Shown piece after piece: positions 23,475 to 31,515 of a stretch of 32,057 bases of DNA. The first letter of the stretch is position 1, and the number at the start of each line of letters is the position of its first letter. The notes below the pieces were generated by a model that saw only the letters and a program-made list of their open reading frames with translations, made no database searches and had not been told where the DNA came from. The DNA is from Bacteroidota bacterium (GTDB taxonomy: Bacteria > Bacteroidota > Bacteroidia > Chitinophagales > Saprospiraceae), in contig JAKQLF010000302.1 in assembly GCA_029567325.1 (NCBI GenBank), positions 1 to 32,057 of the forward strand, in the 5' to 3' direction. Both the position numbers and the translations under genes were made by a program.

Positions 23475-25529
23475 ATGAAAAATCAAGAAATAATTCTGTC
23501 AAAAGCGTTCAAAAAGCAGACGATTATAGCCATATTCTCCATTTTTTTGTTTCTGCTCGTTTACCTATGCTTATTTTTTCTAGCCGTTGTTTTAACGTTG
23601 GTATGTTTTTATCTAGCCTATCAATTAGTCATTATTTCCCCGGGATTTCTGACCTTACTCTTAGGATTGGGATTGATCAGTTTTGGCGTACTTATTTTAA
23701 TTTTTTTGATCAAGTTTTTATTTACCCGACACAAAACCGATAGATCCAACTTATTGGAAATCAATAGAAAAGATGAACCTAAACTATTTGCTCTTATAGA
23801 TAATGTTGTGAAAGATGTAGCGACAGACTTTCCAAAAAAAGTCTATTTGAGCAACAACGTGAATGCGGCTGTTTTTTATGACTCTAGTTTTTGGTCTATG
23901 TTTCTACCCATCAAGAAAAATCTTTTGATTGGTGTTGGACTAGTCAATACGGTTACTGTGGAAGAATTTAAAGCCATTCTTGCCCATGAATTTGGACACT
24001 TCTCTCAGCGGACCATGAAGGTAGGCAGTTATGTGTACAATATGAATCAAGTCATTTATAATTTGCTATACGACAATGATTCTTACCACGCGTTGATTCA
24101 AAAATTTGCTAACATTCATAGCTTCATTTATTATTTCGTCATTTTGGCAATCAAGCTGGTTGATGGTATAAAATGGATTCTAAAAAAGATGTACGATTTT
24201 ATGAATATCAATTACATGGCACTGTCGCGAGAAATGGAGTTTCATGCAGACGAAATTGCAGCCAATGTCACTGGTTATAAACCACTCAAAAATGCATTAT
24301 TGCGGTTGAATTTGTCTGAGCATGCTTTCAATTCTGTCATCAGTTTTTATGAAGAGAAGTTAGAGTCAGGAACTGTTTCTGAAAACTTATACAAAGAGCA
24401 ATCCTTTGTGATGTCACTCATGGCCAAAGATGCTAATATTCCAATTTCCAATAATCTACCAAACATTACCTTAGAGTTCATCAATAAGTACAATAAATCA
24501 AAATTGGTTATTGAAAATCAATGGGCGTCACATCCAAGTATCGATGACAGGATTGAAAGATTGGAAAAGACCAATATGCTCAAGTCAGGTGCGGATGAGC
24601 AAATTGCAAATATTTTATTCTCAAATATTGATCAAACTCAAAGACAAATCACGGCAATGATTTTTGCAAAGCCTGCTTCAGAAAAAAATGTGGCTTTGTT
24701 GACTCTCAAGGATTTTCAATCAGAATTTGAGACCAATTTTAAACAAAACGCATTCCCAAAAATCTATAATGGCTATTATGATGTAAAAAATCCATCTTAT
24801 TTCGTTTTACCTGAAAATCTTGATGACCAAGAAATTAAAACATTAGACGTATTATTTTCTGATGAAATAGTTGCGCAAATCAATCAAATGGTCACATTTC
24901 AGTCAGATGTGGAGACCATCAAACAAATAGAAAATGGCAGTCTAGAAATCAGGACTTTTGACTATGATGGTAAAAAATATAACAAAAATCAATGCTTTGC
25001 CTTGTTGAAAACATTAACCGCTGAGATGGAGGAACTTCAACTACAGTTTGTAAAAAATGACGAGGACATCTACCGTTTTTTTTCAAGTCTGGAAAGACCC
25101 TATACTGGTATATTGAGGAAAAAACAAGAAGATTATTTTGAATTTTTGAATGTGTTTGAAGAAAAAATTTCGGTTTATTACAAAATGTCAGAGCATTTGG
25201 CATTTACAAATTTTACCACTCCTGTCGAGCAAATTCATAGCAACTTTTCTGACCTCAAAACAGCAGAAACTCAACTTAAGGATCTAATCAGCGAGCTCAT
25301 GGAGAGTTGTGTTGACATGCCTGAATTTACTCCTCAGCTAAAAAAAGATTTTGAATCCTACCTTTCGAAATCTTGGACTTATTTTGCTGGTAGTAATTAC
25401 ATCAATGAAAATCTTGACATCCTCTTCAAAGCGATGAACGGTTTTGGCTATCTTTTGAGCAGACGATTTTTCTTTTTGAAAAAAGATCTTTTAGACTATC
25501 AGGTTTCTTTGTTGCACCTCAAATCTTAA
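23475..25529 (+). CDS. M48-family membrane metalloprotease with long C-terminal domain
   Basis: 684 residues. Two long hydrophobic hairpins at the N-terminus (~17-90) precede a catalytic domain with HEFGH (~171-175, zinc His pair and Glu) in 'AILAHEFGHFSQRTMKV', and the third ligand Glu in 'SREMEFHADEIAANV'. Another hydrophobic stretch lies between them ('FIYYFVILAIKLV'). HtpX/M48 enzymes degrade membrane or misfolded envelope proteins. The C-terminal half (~350-684) is a charged, mainly helical region that I do not recognise; it is much longer than classical HtpX (~290 aa). Confidence 0.88.
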   Translation: MKNQEIILSKAFKKQTIIAIFSIFLFLLVYLCLFFLAVVLTLVCFYLAYQLVIISPGFLTLLLGLGLISFGVLILIFLIKFLFTRHKTDRSNLLEINRKDEPKLFALIDNVVKDVATDFPKKVYLSNNVNAAVFYDSSFWSMFLPIKKNLLIGVGLVNTVTVEEFKAILAHEFGHFSQRTMKVGSYVYNMNQVIYNLLYDNDSYHALIQKFANIHSFIYYFVILAIKLVDGIKWILKKMYDFMNINYMALSREMEFHADEIAANVTGYKPLKNALLRLNLSEHAFNSVISFYEEKLESGTVSENLYKEQSFVMSLMAKDANIPISNNLPNITLEFINKYNKSKLVIENQWASHPSIDDRIERLEKTNMLKSGADEQIANILFSNIDQTQRQITAMIFAKPASEKNVALLTLKDFQSEFETNFKQNAFPKIYNGYYDVKNPSYFVLPENLDDQEIKTLDVLFSDEIVAQINQMVTFQSDVETIKQIENGSLEIRTFDYDGKKYNKNQCFALLKTLTAEMEELQLQFVKNDEDIYRFFSSLERPYTGILRKKQEDYFEFLNVFEEKISVYYKMSEHLAFTNFTTPVEQIHSNFSDLKTAETQLKDLISELMESCVDMPEFTPQLKKDFESYLSKSWTYFAGSNYINENLDILFKAMNGFGYLLSRRFFFLKKDLLDYQVSLLHLKS

Positions 25530-25632
25530 ATTTTCATTTCACGGTAGGTCTGGTTTAAAAAAGTTTCGGATTTATCCAGATAAGTATAAGTTTGAACTTC
25601 ATTACGTCGTTCATTAAGTCACCGGGTTTGAG

Positions 25633-25640
25633 TATCTTTG
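25633..25640 (+). promoter_or_regulatory. Candidate promoter (-7 TATCTTTG) for SPOR-rodA-tgt operon
   Basis: TATCTTTG fits TAnnTTTG and would start RNA about 29 nt before the ATG at 25675, arguing for that start over the upstream TTG at 25648. No clear TTG at -33. Confidence 0.5.
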
Positions 25641-25674
25641 CACCCTATTGATTATTGAAAATGAACTTTTTTTC

Positions 25675-26094
25675 ATGACTTTGCGAAACTTGTTTATCAG
25701 ATCTACTTTTTTACTTGCTTTTTATTTGGTGAGTTTCACGCCAACGATTGGGCAAGGCAATGTCGTTTTCCATGAAAATGCCATGATTTCCAATTTGATG
25801 AATCGTTTTCTAGCATTCAACACAGAACACTCAACCATCACGGGTTGGAAAATACAAATCATATCGACAAATGACAGGAGAGAGATGGATGAAGTCCGAT
25901 CTAAATTTATCAACCTCTTTCCAGGTATACCTGTTGTGTGGAAACACGTAGTACCCAACTACCAAGTACGGGTTGGGTCCTTTAGAACAAAGACGGAACT
26001 TATGGATATGATGCAGGACATCAGGCGAAGTTTCCCTATGTCAACACCAGTGATCGACAACATTGAGAAAAAAGACTTAATAGACTACGACTAA
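25675..26094 (+). CDS. Small exported SPOR-like protein
   Basis: 139 residues from the ATG at 25675. Signal peptide to about residue 27 (ending TIGQ). The mature domain has the SPOR-like pattern 'GWKIQIISTNDRREMDEV...F...PNYQVRVGSFRTKTELMDMM', with the strand-helix repeats that in other proteins bind denuded septal peptidoglycan. The stop codon abuts the start codon of rodA with no spacer, so expression is coupled. Placement beside rodA suggests a role with the cell-wall elongation machinery (inference). Confidence 0.78.
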   Translation: MTLRNLFIRSTFLLAFYLVSFTPTIGQGNVVFHENAMISNLMNRFLAFNTEHSTITGWKIQIISTNDRREMDEVRSKFINLFPGIPVVWKHVVPNYQVRVGSFRTKTELMDMMQDIRRSFPMSTPVIDNIEKKDLIDYD

Positions 26095-27495
26095 TTGGCT
26101 ACACAAAAACGTACTACTACCTATGACTGGCTATTGATCGCCATCTTTTTTAGTCTTGTCACTATAGGCTGGTTGATGGTCTATGCCTCTACTTATGACG
26201 AAAACGATCCTTATGCTTTTTTAAGCATTAACACAGATATTGGCCGACAAACTGCGTGGTTGGTCGTTGCTATCTTTGCCTTTATGGCCTGTATGGCTAT
26301 AGAATGGAATTTCTGGAATACTTTTGCATATCCGATTTATGGCATTTCCTTGCTGTTACTGATTCTGGTGCTTTTCCTTGGAACAGAAATAAAAGGAGCT
26401 CGTTCGTGGTTTGCCCTAGGTCCGGGATCTTTTCAACCTTCAGAAATTGCTAAGCTCGGAACTTGTCTTGCCATGGCTTCTTTCTTGAGTTTCAACAAGT
26501 ATGACATCAAGGACAGGCGCGTTTTACTTACGGCAATAGCTATTTTCACAGCTCCCTTTTTGCTCATTATGCTGCAGCCAGATTTAGGAAGTGGTTTGGT
26601 GTTTTTCTCCTTTTTGATTCTTTTATACCGTAAGGGCTTGCCAGGTGTTTGGTATGCAATTGGCTTTTTATTGATCGCCATTTTCATTTTGTCATTTATC
26701 CTGGGCCCTACCCGCGTCATGGTACTTACTTTATTGCTAACTTTTGGCATATTGATGCATTCCTTTCAATCCGATTTACGAGGTATTGGAATTATCCTAG
26801 GCGTTTGTGCAGCCACATATCTAGCAAAACTTGGAAGTTTTGAGGCAGGTCTATGGCTCATTCCGGCAATTGCCAACGCTGCAATTGTTTATTTGCATTT
26901 CCGTCAAAAAAACTTCAAAATAATTTCTGGCATTGGAGCTTTGGCAGGCATCAGCATTGGGCTGTCATTCATCACTAAGTGGGCTTTTGATCAATTTCTG
27001 AAACCTCACCAACAAGACAGAATTAATGCATGGTTGCGGCCAGATTTGTGCGACCCAAGGGGCTCATTATACAATATTCTTCAATCAAAGATGGCCATTG
27101 GTTCAGGAGGTCTTGATGGCAAGGGTTTTTTGAAAGGAGAAATGACGAAGCTCAATTATGTTCCAGAACAAGCTACAGACTTTATCTTCAGCACCATTGG
27201 TGAAGAACAAGGTTTCATTGGAGCCCTCAGCGTTATTGTACTATTTACCATTTTGATGATCAGATGTGTTGTAATTGCAGAGCGCGCCAGACTGGAGTTT
27301 TTCAGAAATTATGCCTATGGTGTTGCAGGCATCATGTTTATACACTTTTTTGTAAATATTGGAATGACGATTGGTCTTATGCCTGTCATAGGCATTCCAC
27401 TACCTTTCATATCAAAAGGTGGTTCATCACTTGTTGCATTTACCATTTTGGTTGCCATTATGATCAAAATGGACGCATCAAAAAATAGAAATTAA
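26095..27495 (+). CDS. rodA: Peptidoglycan glycosyltransferase RodA (SEDS family)
   Basis: 466 residues, about 10 TM helices. SEDS motifs: 'GARSWFALGPGSFQPSEIAKL', 'LQPDLGSGLVF', 'YVPEQATDFIFSTIGEE' (with the conserved acidic residues) and C-terminal 'LPFISKGGSS'. RodA polymerises glycan strands with a class B PBP during elongation. It is somewhat longer than typical, with an enlarged loop and extra helices near residues 200-300. The start codon is TTG, directly after the TAA of the SPOR-like gene; the first TM begins at about residue 10, so no later start fits. mreB, mreC and mrdA are not in the window. Confidence 0.94.
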   Translation: MATQKRTTTYDWLLIAIFFSLVTIGWLMVYASTYDENDPYAFLSINTDIGRQTAWLVVAIFAFMACMAIEWNFWNTFAYPIYGISLLLLILVLFLGTEIKGARSWFALGPGSFQPSEIAKLGTCLAMASFLSFNKYDIKDRRVLLTAIAIFTAPFLLIMLQPDLGSGLVFFSFLILLYRKGLPGVWYAIGFLLIAIFILSFILGPTRVMVLTLLLTFGILMHSFQSDLRGIGIILGVCAATYLAKLGSFEAGLWLIPAIANAAIVYLHFRQKNFKIISGIGALAGISIGLSFITKWAFDQFLKPHQQDRINAWLRPDLCDPRGSLYNILQSKMAIGSGGLDGKGFLKGEMTKLNYVPEQATDFIFSTIGEEQGFIGALSVIVLFTILMIRCVVIAERARLEFFRNYAYGVAGIMFIHFFVNIGMTIGLMPVIGIPLPFISKGGSSLVAFTILVAIMIKMDASKNRN

Positions 27496-27504
27496 ACGCT
27501 TTTT

Positions 27505-28635
27505 ATGGGTTTTACAATCATCGCCAAAGATAAAAATAGCAAGGCTCGTACTGGTTTTATTGATACGGACCATGGACGGATTCAAACGCCTATATTTATG
27601 CCAGTTGGCACTCAGGGAACGGTAAAAGGATTACATCACCATGAATTGACTGATGTGGTAAAAGCAGAAATCATTCTCGGAAATACTTACCATTTGTATT
27701 TGCGACCTGGCACCGAAATTTTACAGAAGGCAGGTGGTTTACACAAATTTATGGGTTGGGACAAACCCATACTCACCGATAGTGGCGGTTATCAGGTTTA
27801 CAGTCTCAGCGGTATGCGTAAAATCAAGGAAGAAGGCGTGAAATTTCAAAGTCACATCGATGGCAGTTATCATTTCTTTTCTCCAGAAAATGTAATTGAT
27901 ACACAAAGATTGATTGGCGCTGATATCATCATGGCATTTGACGAGTGCACACCTTATCCTTGTGAATATAATTATGCTAAACGTTCCATGCATATGACCC
28001 ACAGGTGGCTTGATAGGTGTATCAAACGAATGGATGAGACGCAAGCTGTTTATGGCCACGATCAGATTTTTGCCCCTATCGTACAAGGTTCAACTTATCC
28101 TGATCTTCGCAAAGCTTCTGCAGAATATATTGCAAATTCCAATCAACGCATCAATGCCATTGGAGGTTTATCTGTGGGCGAACCACATGAAGACATGTAT
28201 GCAATGACAGAGGTAGTTTGCGAGATATTGCCAGAAGACAAACCTCGATATTTGATGGGAGTAGGTCTACCTCAAAATATTTTGGAAAGTATTGCCTTGG
28301 GAATTGACATGTTTGATTGCGTTTTACCTACCCGAAATGCCAGACATGGTATCATTTACACGCCAGAAGGTCTTATCAATATTCGGAACGCAAAATGGAA
28401 GGATGATTTCACACCTTTAGATAAATCGGGCATTATGGAATATCCAGTACAACACTCAATGGCTTACATGCGACATCTTTTTCAAACTGGTGAAGCCCTT
28501 GGTCCACAAATTGCCTCTATTTATAATCTTACATTTTTCTTATGGCTGGTTCAGCAAGCGAGAGCGCATATCATTGCTGGTGATTTTGCAGCTTGGAAAG
28601 ATGAGATGGTAAAGAAAGTGAGCACACGATTGTAG
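27505..28635 (+). CDS. tgt: tRNA-guanine(34) transglycosylase
   Basis: 376 residues. It inserts preQ1 at position 34 of GUN tRNAs in queuosine synthesis. Active-site residues: D92 in DSGGYQ, D146 in DECTP, nucleophile D271 in FDCVLPTR, plus GGLSVGEP. The usual structural zinc site (CxCxxC plus His) is absent: the aligned positions are Gly309, Met311, Pro314 and Tyr340. The surrounding 'AYMRHLF' is kept. Loss of the cysteines is, as I recall, common in Bacteroidota TGTs. It starts 9 bp after rodA, so it is third in that operon. Confidence 0.96.
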   Translation: MGFTIIAKDKNSKARTGFIDTDHGRIQTPIFMPVGTQGTVKGLHHHELTDVVKAEIILGNTYHLYLRPGTEILQKAGGLHKFMGWDKPILTDSGGYQVYSLSGMRKIKEEGVKFQSHIDGSYHFFSPENVIDTQRLIGADIIMAFDECTPYPCEYNYAKRSMHMTHRWLDRCIKRMDETQAVYGHDQIFAPIVQGSTYPDLRKASAEYIANSNQRINAIGGLSVGEPHEDMYAMTEVVCEILPEDKPRYLMGVGLPQNILESIALGIDMFDCVLPTRNARHGIIYTPEGLINIRNAKWKDDFTPLDKSGIMEYPVQHSMAYMRHLFQTGEALGPQIASIYNLTFFLWLVQQARAHIIAGDFAAWKDEMVKKVSTRL

Positions 28636-28717
28636 TTAGAGTTCATAAAGTATAAAGTTCATAAAGTTTGAAAGTTTTTGAATAACGTAAAAAGTTTTTG
28701 GATTTTAAAATATGTTG

Positions 28718-28789
28718 AGACGCTAGGCCTTGCGTCTTTACGAAGAAAAAGTTCGGGGAAGATATGCAGAGATGCAAGGCCTCGCGTCT
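28718..28789. repeat. Two copies of a 20-bp near-palindrome
   Basis: AGACGCTAGGCCTTGCGTCT (28718-28737) and AGATGCAAGGCCTCGCGTCT (28770-28789) share a central AGGCCT and flanking GCGTCT. A decayed third (AAAGCATAGCGTCCGTAC) follows near 28809. Units of this kind ('GACGCAAGGCCTTGCGTCTCTAC') are scattered between genes in environmental Bacteroidota. Confidence 0.65.
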
Positions 28790-28862
28790 GAACAGGAATA
28801 GAAGGGCGGAAAGCATAGCGTCCGTACAAGGTTTATAAAAGCTCACGGAAACCATCGCAGAA

Positions 28863-28900
28863 CATGGTTGCTGAAAAATGATACCTTTTCAGCATGGTTG
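28863..28900. repeat. Hairpin flanked by CATGGTTG direct repeats
   Basis: GCTGAAAA (28870-28877) and TTTTCAGC (28886-28893) form an 8-bp stem with an 8-nt loop. CATGGTTG occurs at 28863-28870 and 28893-28900. It lies about 45 bp upstream of the Uma2 -33 element, where it could bind a regulator, or be a small remnant. Confidence 0.4.
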
Positions 28901-28944
28901 TTAGTAGCAGATTCCAACAAAAAACAAAGTCAGAAACTTTAGGA

Positions 28945-28975
28945 TTTGTAAATTTGTTTTACAAGTATAAATTTG
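28945..28975 (+). promoter_or_regulatory. Strong promoter for Uma2 gene, near-leaderless
   Basis: TTTG (28945-28948), 19-bp spacer, TAAATTTG (28968-28975): both elements and spacing fit the Bacteroidota sigma-factor consensus. The start site predicted ~5-6 nt downstream coincides with the ATG at 28981. Confidence 0.6.
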
Positions 28976-28980
28976 CAATC

Positions 28981-29601
28981 ATGAAACTGAGTCGGATTCT
29001 TTCGCCAATTAAAAATTCCCCCAATCTACGATCTTTGATCGATGAGCTTGAGGTAATGTGGCAAAAGGAACAAGACAAAAGACTAGATTTTTACAATTGG
29101 TTAACTCCAGATAAAAAGGCTGAGTTTATAGGTGGAGAAATTATTGTGCATTCACCAGTTGTAAAGAAACATAATGTCATTACAAAGGAGCTATTAAAAA
29201 TATTGGACCCATTTATTATATCAAGAGATCTTGGCTTTCTCGGAGTTGAGAAAATAATGTGTAGGTTTGATCGCAATGATTACGAACCAGATCTTTGTTT
29301 TTTTAAAAAGGAAAAGTCAGTTACATTTTTGGACGATCAAACTATTTTCCCTATTCCAGATTTTATTGTTGAAATTCTATCTCCAAGTACAGAGGCCCGG
29401 GACCGAGGGATAAAAAAGGAAGATTACCAATTGAACGGTGTGCAAGAATACTGGATAATTGACCCAGATATTGACACAATAGAGCAGTATCTGATCAATG
29501 AAGATGGGGAGTATAATGAGCCCATCTTTTTTGAGAAGGGCTTCATTGAATGCAGCGTGTTACTTGGTTTAAAAATAGATGTAAAGTCTATTTTTCAATA
29601 A
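28981..29601 (+). CDS. Uma2 family (DUF820) putative restriction endonuclease-fold protein
   Basis: 206 residues from the ATG at 28981. PD-(D/E)xK-like features of Uma2: 'EFIGGEIIVHSPV..KHN', 'YEPDLCFFKKE', 'IPDFIVEILSPSTEARDRGIKKEDY' and 'GVQEYWIIDPD'. Nuclease activity of Uma2 proteins is predicted from fold; biological roles are mostly unknown. The frame is open to 28894, but the promoter at 28945-28975 lies inside that extension, so the later ATG is the start. The family expands in gliding and environmental bacteria and often sits alone among repeats, as here; there is no partner gene. Confidence 0.88.
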   Translation: MKLSRILSPIKNSPNLRSLIDELEVMWQKEQDKRLDFYNWLTPDKKAEFIGGEIIVHSPVVKKHNVITKELLKILDPFIISRDLGFLGVEKIMCRFDRNDYEPDLCFFKKEKSVTFLDDQTIFPIPDFIVEILSPSTEARDRGIKKEDYQLNGVQEYWIIDPDIDTIEQYLINEDGEYNEPIFFEKGFIECSVLLGLKIDVKSIFQ

Positions 29602-29687
29602 TTTAAAAGTGGTGTGTGGTGAAATGTGGGATGTGAAAAGTTTATAGTAAATAGTGAATAGTTGAAATGTAAGATGTAAGATGTAAA

Positions 29688-29802
29688 GGTGGGATAAAAT
29701 ACTCCTATTTCCTTCCGATTTCCAATTCCAATAGCTATCGGAAATCGGAACCGGTATCCGGTCAACCGGTTTCCTGTCTCCTTTCCTCCATCCTATCCCG
29801 CC
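29688..29802. repeat. Long nested inverted repeat between convergent genes
   Basis: TTCCGATTTCC (29713-29723) pairs with GGAAATCGGAA (29740-29750), an 11-bp perfect stem. Outer arms GGTGGGATA (29688-29696) and TATCCCGCC (29794-29802) also pair with one mismatch. CCGGT occurs three times at 29751-29770. The right arm runs into the last codons and stop of comM. A preceding stretch has tandem GTAAGAT units (~29668-29686). No T-run follows, so it is not a classical terminator. Confidence 0.5.
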
Positions 29803-31349
29803 CAACTTTCTCTATCCAAAGACCTCAACTGGATGGCTTCTGCCAAATGTTCTATCTTGATGTCTTCACTGCCTGCAAGATCAGCTGCAGTGCGAGCAAC
29901 TTTTAAAATTCTGTCGTAGGCCCTTGCTGATAATTGCAATCTTTCCATTGCTGTCTTGAGCAAAATATTGCCGGCTTGATTGATTTGACAAAATTGCTTC
30001 ACTTGGTTACTTGACATTTGGGCATTACAATAAATACCCGGCACATCTTTGTAGCGTTCTTGTTGTAATTCTCTGGCTTTGATTACTCTGGATACAATGG
30101 TTTCACTTTTTTCTACCGGGATGTCTCGTTGGGCTAATTCGTCATAACTCACAGGGGTAACCTCAACATGCAAATCAATTCTGTCCAACAAGGGGCCTGA
30201 TACTTTACTGAGGTATTTTTTTACCACGCCGGGACCACATACACAATCTTTATTGGGATGATTGTAATACCCACATGGACAAGGATTCATCGCTGCGATC
30301 AACATAAAACTTGCAGGAAAATCTACAGAAACTTTTGCCCTGGAAATAGTCACCTTTCTAGCTTCCATCGGTTGGCGCATCACTTCCAAAACCTGCCTTT
30401 TAAATTCTGGTAATTCGTCCAAAAATAAAACGCCATTGTGTGACAAGGAGATTTCACCAGGTGAAGGATTACTTCCGCCACCTACCAAAGCTACATCGCT
30501 GATGGTGTGGTGCGGCGATCTGAATGGTCTTGTAGCTATGAGTGAAGCGTTGGATTGCATCAAACCTGCCACGCTGTGAATTTTGGTGGTTTCTAGTGCT
30601 TCCATGAGCGACAAGGGTGGTAGAATTGTAGGCAATCTTTTGGCCAACATGGTCTTTCCTGCTCCCGGAGGACCAATCAAAATGACATTGTGACCACCAG
30701 CTGCTGCCAACTCCATCGCGCGTTTGATGTTTTCTTGGCCTTTCACATCTGCAAAATCTACATCGTAACTATTTACTTGCTCTTCAAACAATTCCCGAGT
30801 ATTGTGTATTTCTGGATTGATGTTTCGAACTCCATTCAAAAAATCAATTACTTCATTGATGTGACTTACCCCATAGACTGCAAGATCGCTCACAATGGCA
30901 GCTTCCTTGGCGTTTTCTTTTGGCAAAATAAATCCCTTGAATTTTTCCTTTCTCGCCTGAATGGCAATTGGCAATGCACCTCTGATCGGTCTGATGGTGC
31001 CATCCAATGCTAATTCGCCCATGATGATGAATGTCTCTAGGTCTTTGTTCATAATTTGATCATCACTGCTGAGTACGCCTATTGCTATTGGCAAATCATA
31101 GGCAGACCCTTGCTTTCGGATATCAGCAGGGGCAAGATTTACGACGATCAATCTTCGAGGAAACTCGTGGCCAGAGTTTTTGATAGCCGCTTCAATTCTT
31201 TGGAAACCTTCTTTGACTGCATTGTCTGGTAGTCCCACCATGTGGTGATATTTTTGTCCTTCGGCAGGCCGACCGCCTAAATTGACTTCAATGGTAATTG
31301 TTGTGGCTTCAACACCACTTACTGCGCTGGAAAATACTTTTGAAAGCAT
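29793..31349 (-). CDS. comM: YifB/ComM-family Mg-chelatase-like AAA ATPase
   Basis: 518 residues. An N-terminal ChlI-like domain (~1-190; 'NLAPADIRKQGSAYDLPIAI', 'GELALDG') is followed by an AAA+ core with Walker A GPPGAGKT (226-233) and Walker B 'GVLFLDELPEF' (~306-316). A cysteine cluster 'CPCGYYNHPNKDCVC' follows, typical of the family and probably metal-binding. A C-terminal Mg_chelatase_C region contains 'LSARAYDRILKVARTAADL'. ComM is a branch-migration helicase for DNA integration in natural transformation of some bacteria. It is monocistronic here, convergent with Uma2 and divergent from the GNAT gene. Confidence 0.95.
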   Translation of the reverse strand: MLSKVFSSAVSGVEATTITIEVNLGGRPAEGQKYHHMVGLPDNAVKEGFQRIEAAIKNSGHEFPRRLIVVNLAPADIRKQGSAYDLPIAIGVLSSDDQIMNKDLETFIIMGELALDGTIRPIRGALPIAIQARKEKFKGFILPKENAKEAAIVSDLAVYGVSHINEVIDFLNGVRNINPEIHNTRELFEEQVNSYDVDFADVKGQENIKRAMELAAAGGHNVILIGPPGAGKTMLAKRLPTILPPLSLMEALETTKIHSVAGLMQSNASLIATRPFRSPHHTISDVALVGGGSNPSPGEISLSHNGVLFLDELPEFKRQVLEVMRQPMEARKVTISRAKVSVDFPASFMLIAAMNPCPCGYYNHPNKDCVCGPGVVKKYLSKVSGPLLDRIDLHVEVTPVSYDELAQRDIPVEKSETIVSRVIKARELQQERYKDVPGIYCNAQMSSNQVKQFCQINQAGNILLKTAMERLQLSARAYDRILKVARTAADLAGSEDIKIEHLAEAIQLRSLDRESWAG

Positions 31350-31466
31350 CTTTCTTAAGGTCTATTTTTCTAAAAATGATTTCGTAATGAAGTAAAATGC
31401 ACTAAAATAAGAGCATTAGGTTCATTCAAAATTTACCTATAAAGATAGCTTTTGCAACCTATAAAC

Positions 31467-31497
31467 TTGCAGATACACATAGGTAATTTTACATTTG
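31467..31497 (+). promoter_or_regulatory. Promoter for the GNAT gene
   Basis: TTG (31467-31469), 20-bp spacer, TACATTTG (31490-31497) match the Bacteroidota consensus. The -7 box overlaps an in-frame TTG at 31495, which therefore cannot be the start codon; the ATG at 31516 is then ~13 nt from the transcript start. Confidence 0.6.
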
Positions 31498-31515
31498 ACG
31501 AAATATAACGCTCAT

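Larger units (their letters stand above)
28636..28980. other. Repeat-rich 345-bp intergenic region
   Basis: No gene. Starts with GTTCATAAAGT repeated (~28640-28669), then two palindromic AGACGC-AGGCCT-GCGTCT units (28718-28737; 28770-28789), a third degraded one near 28809, a hairpin (28870-28893), and the Uma2 promoter. Confidence 0.65.

Noticed and set aside
28643-28855. 70-residue minus-strand open frame
   Set aside because: It is built from the palindromic AGGCCT units and T-rich DNA; no start context or family resemblance.
28981-29601. Restriction-modification or other defence system around the Uma2 gene
   Set aside because: No methyltransferase, specificity protein or toxin-antitoxin partner is nearby; neighbours are tgt and comM.
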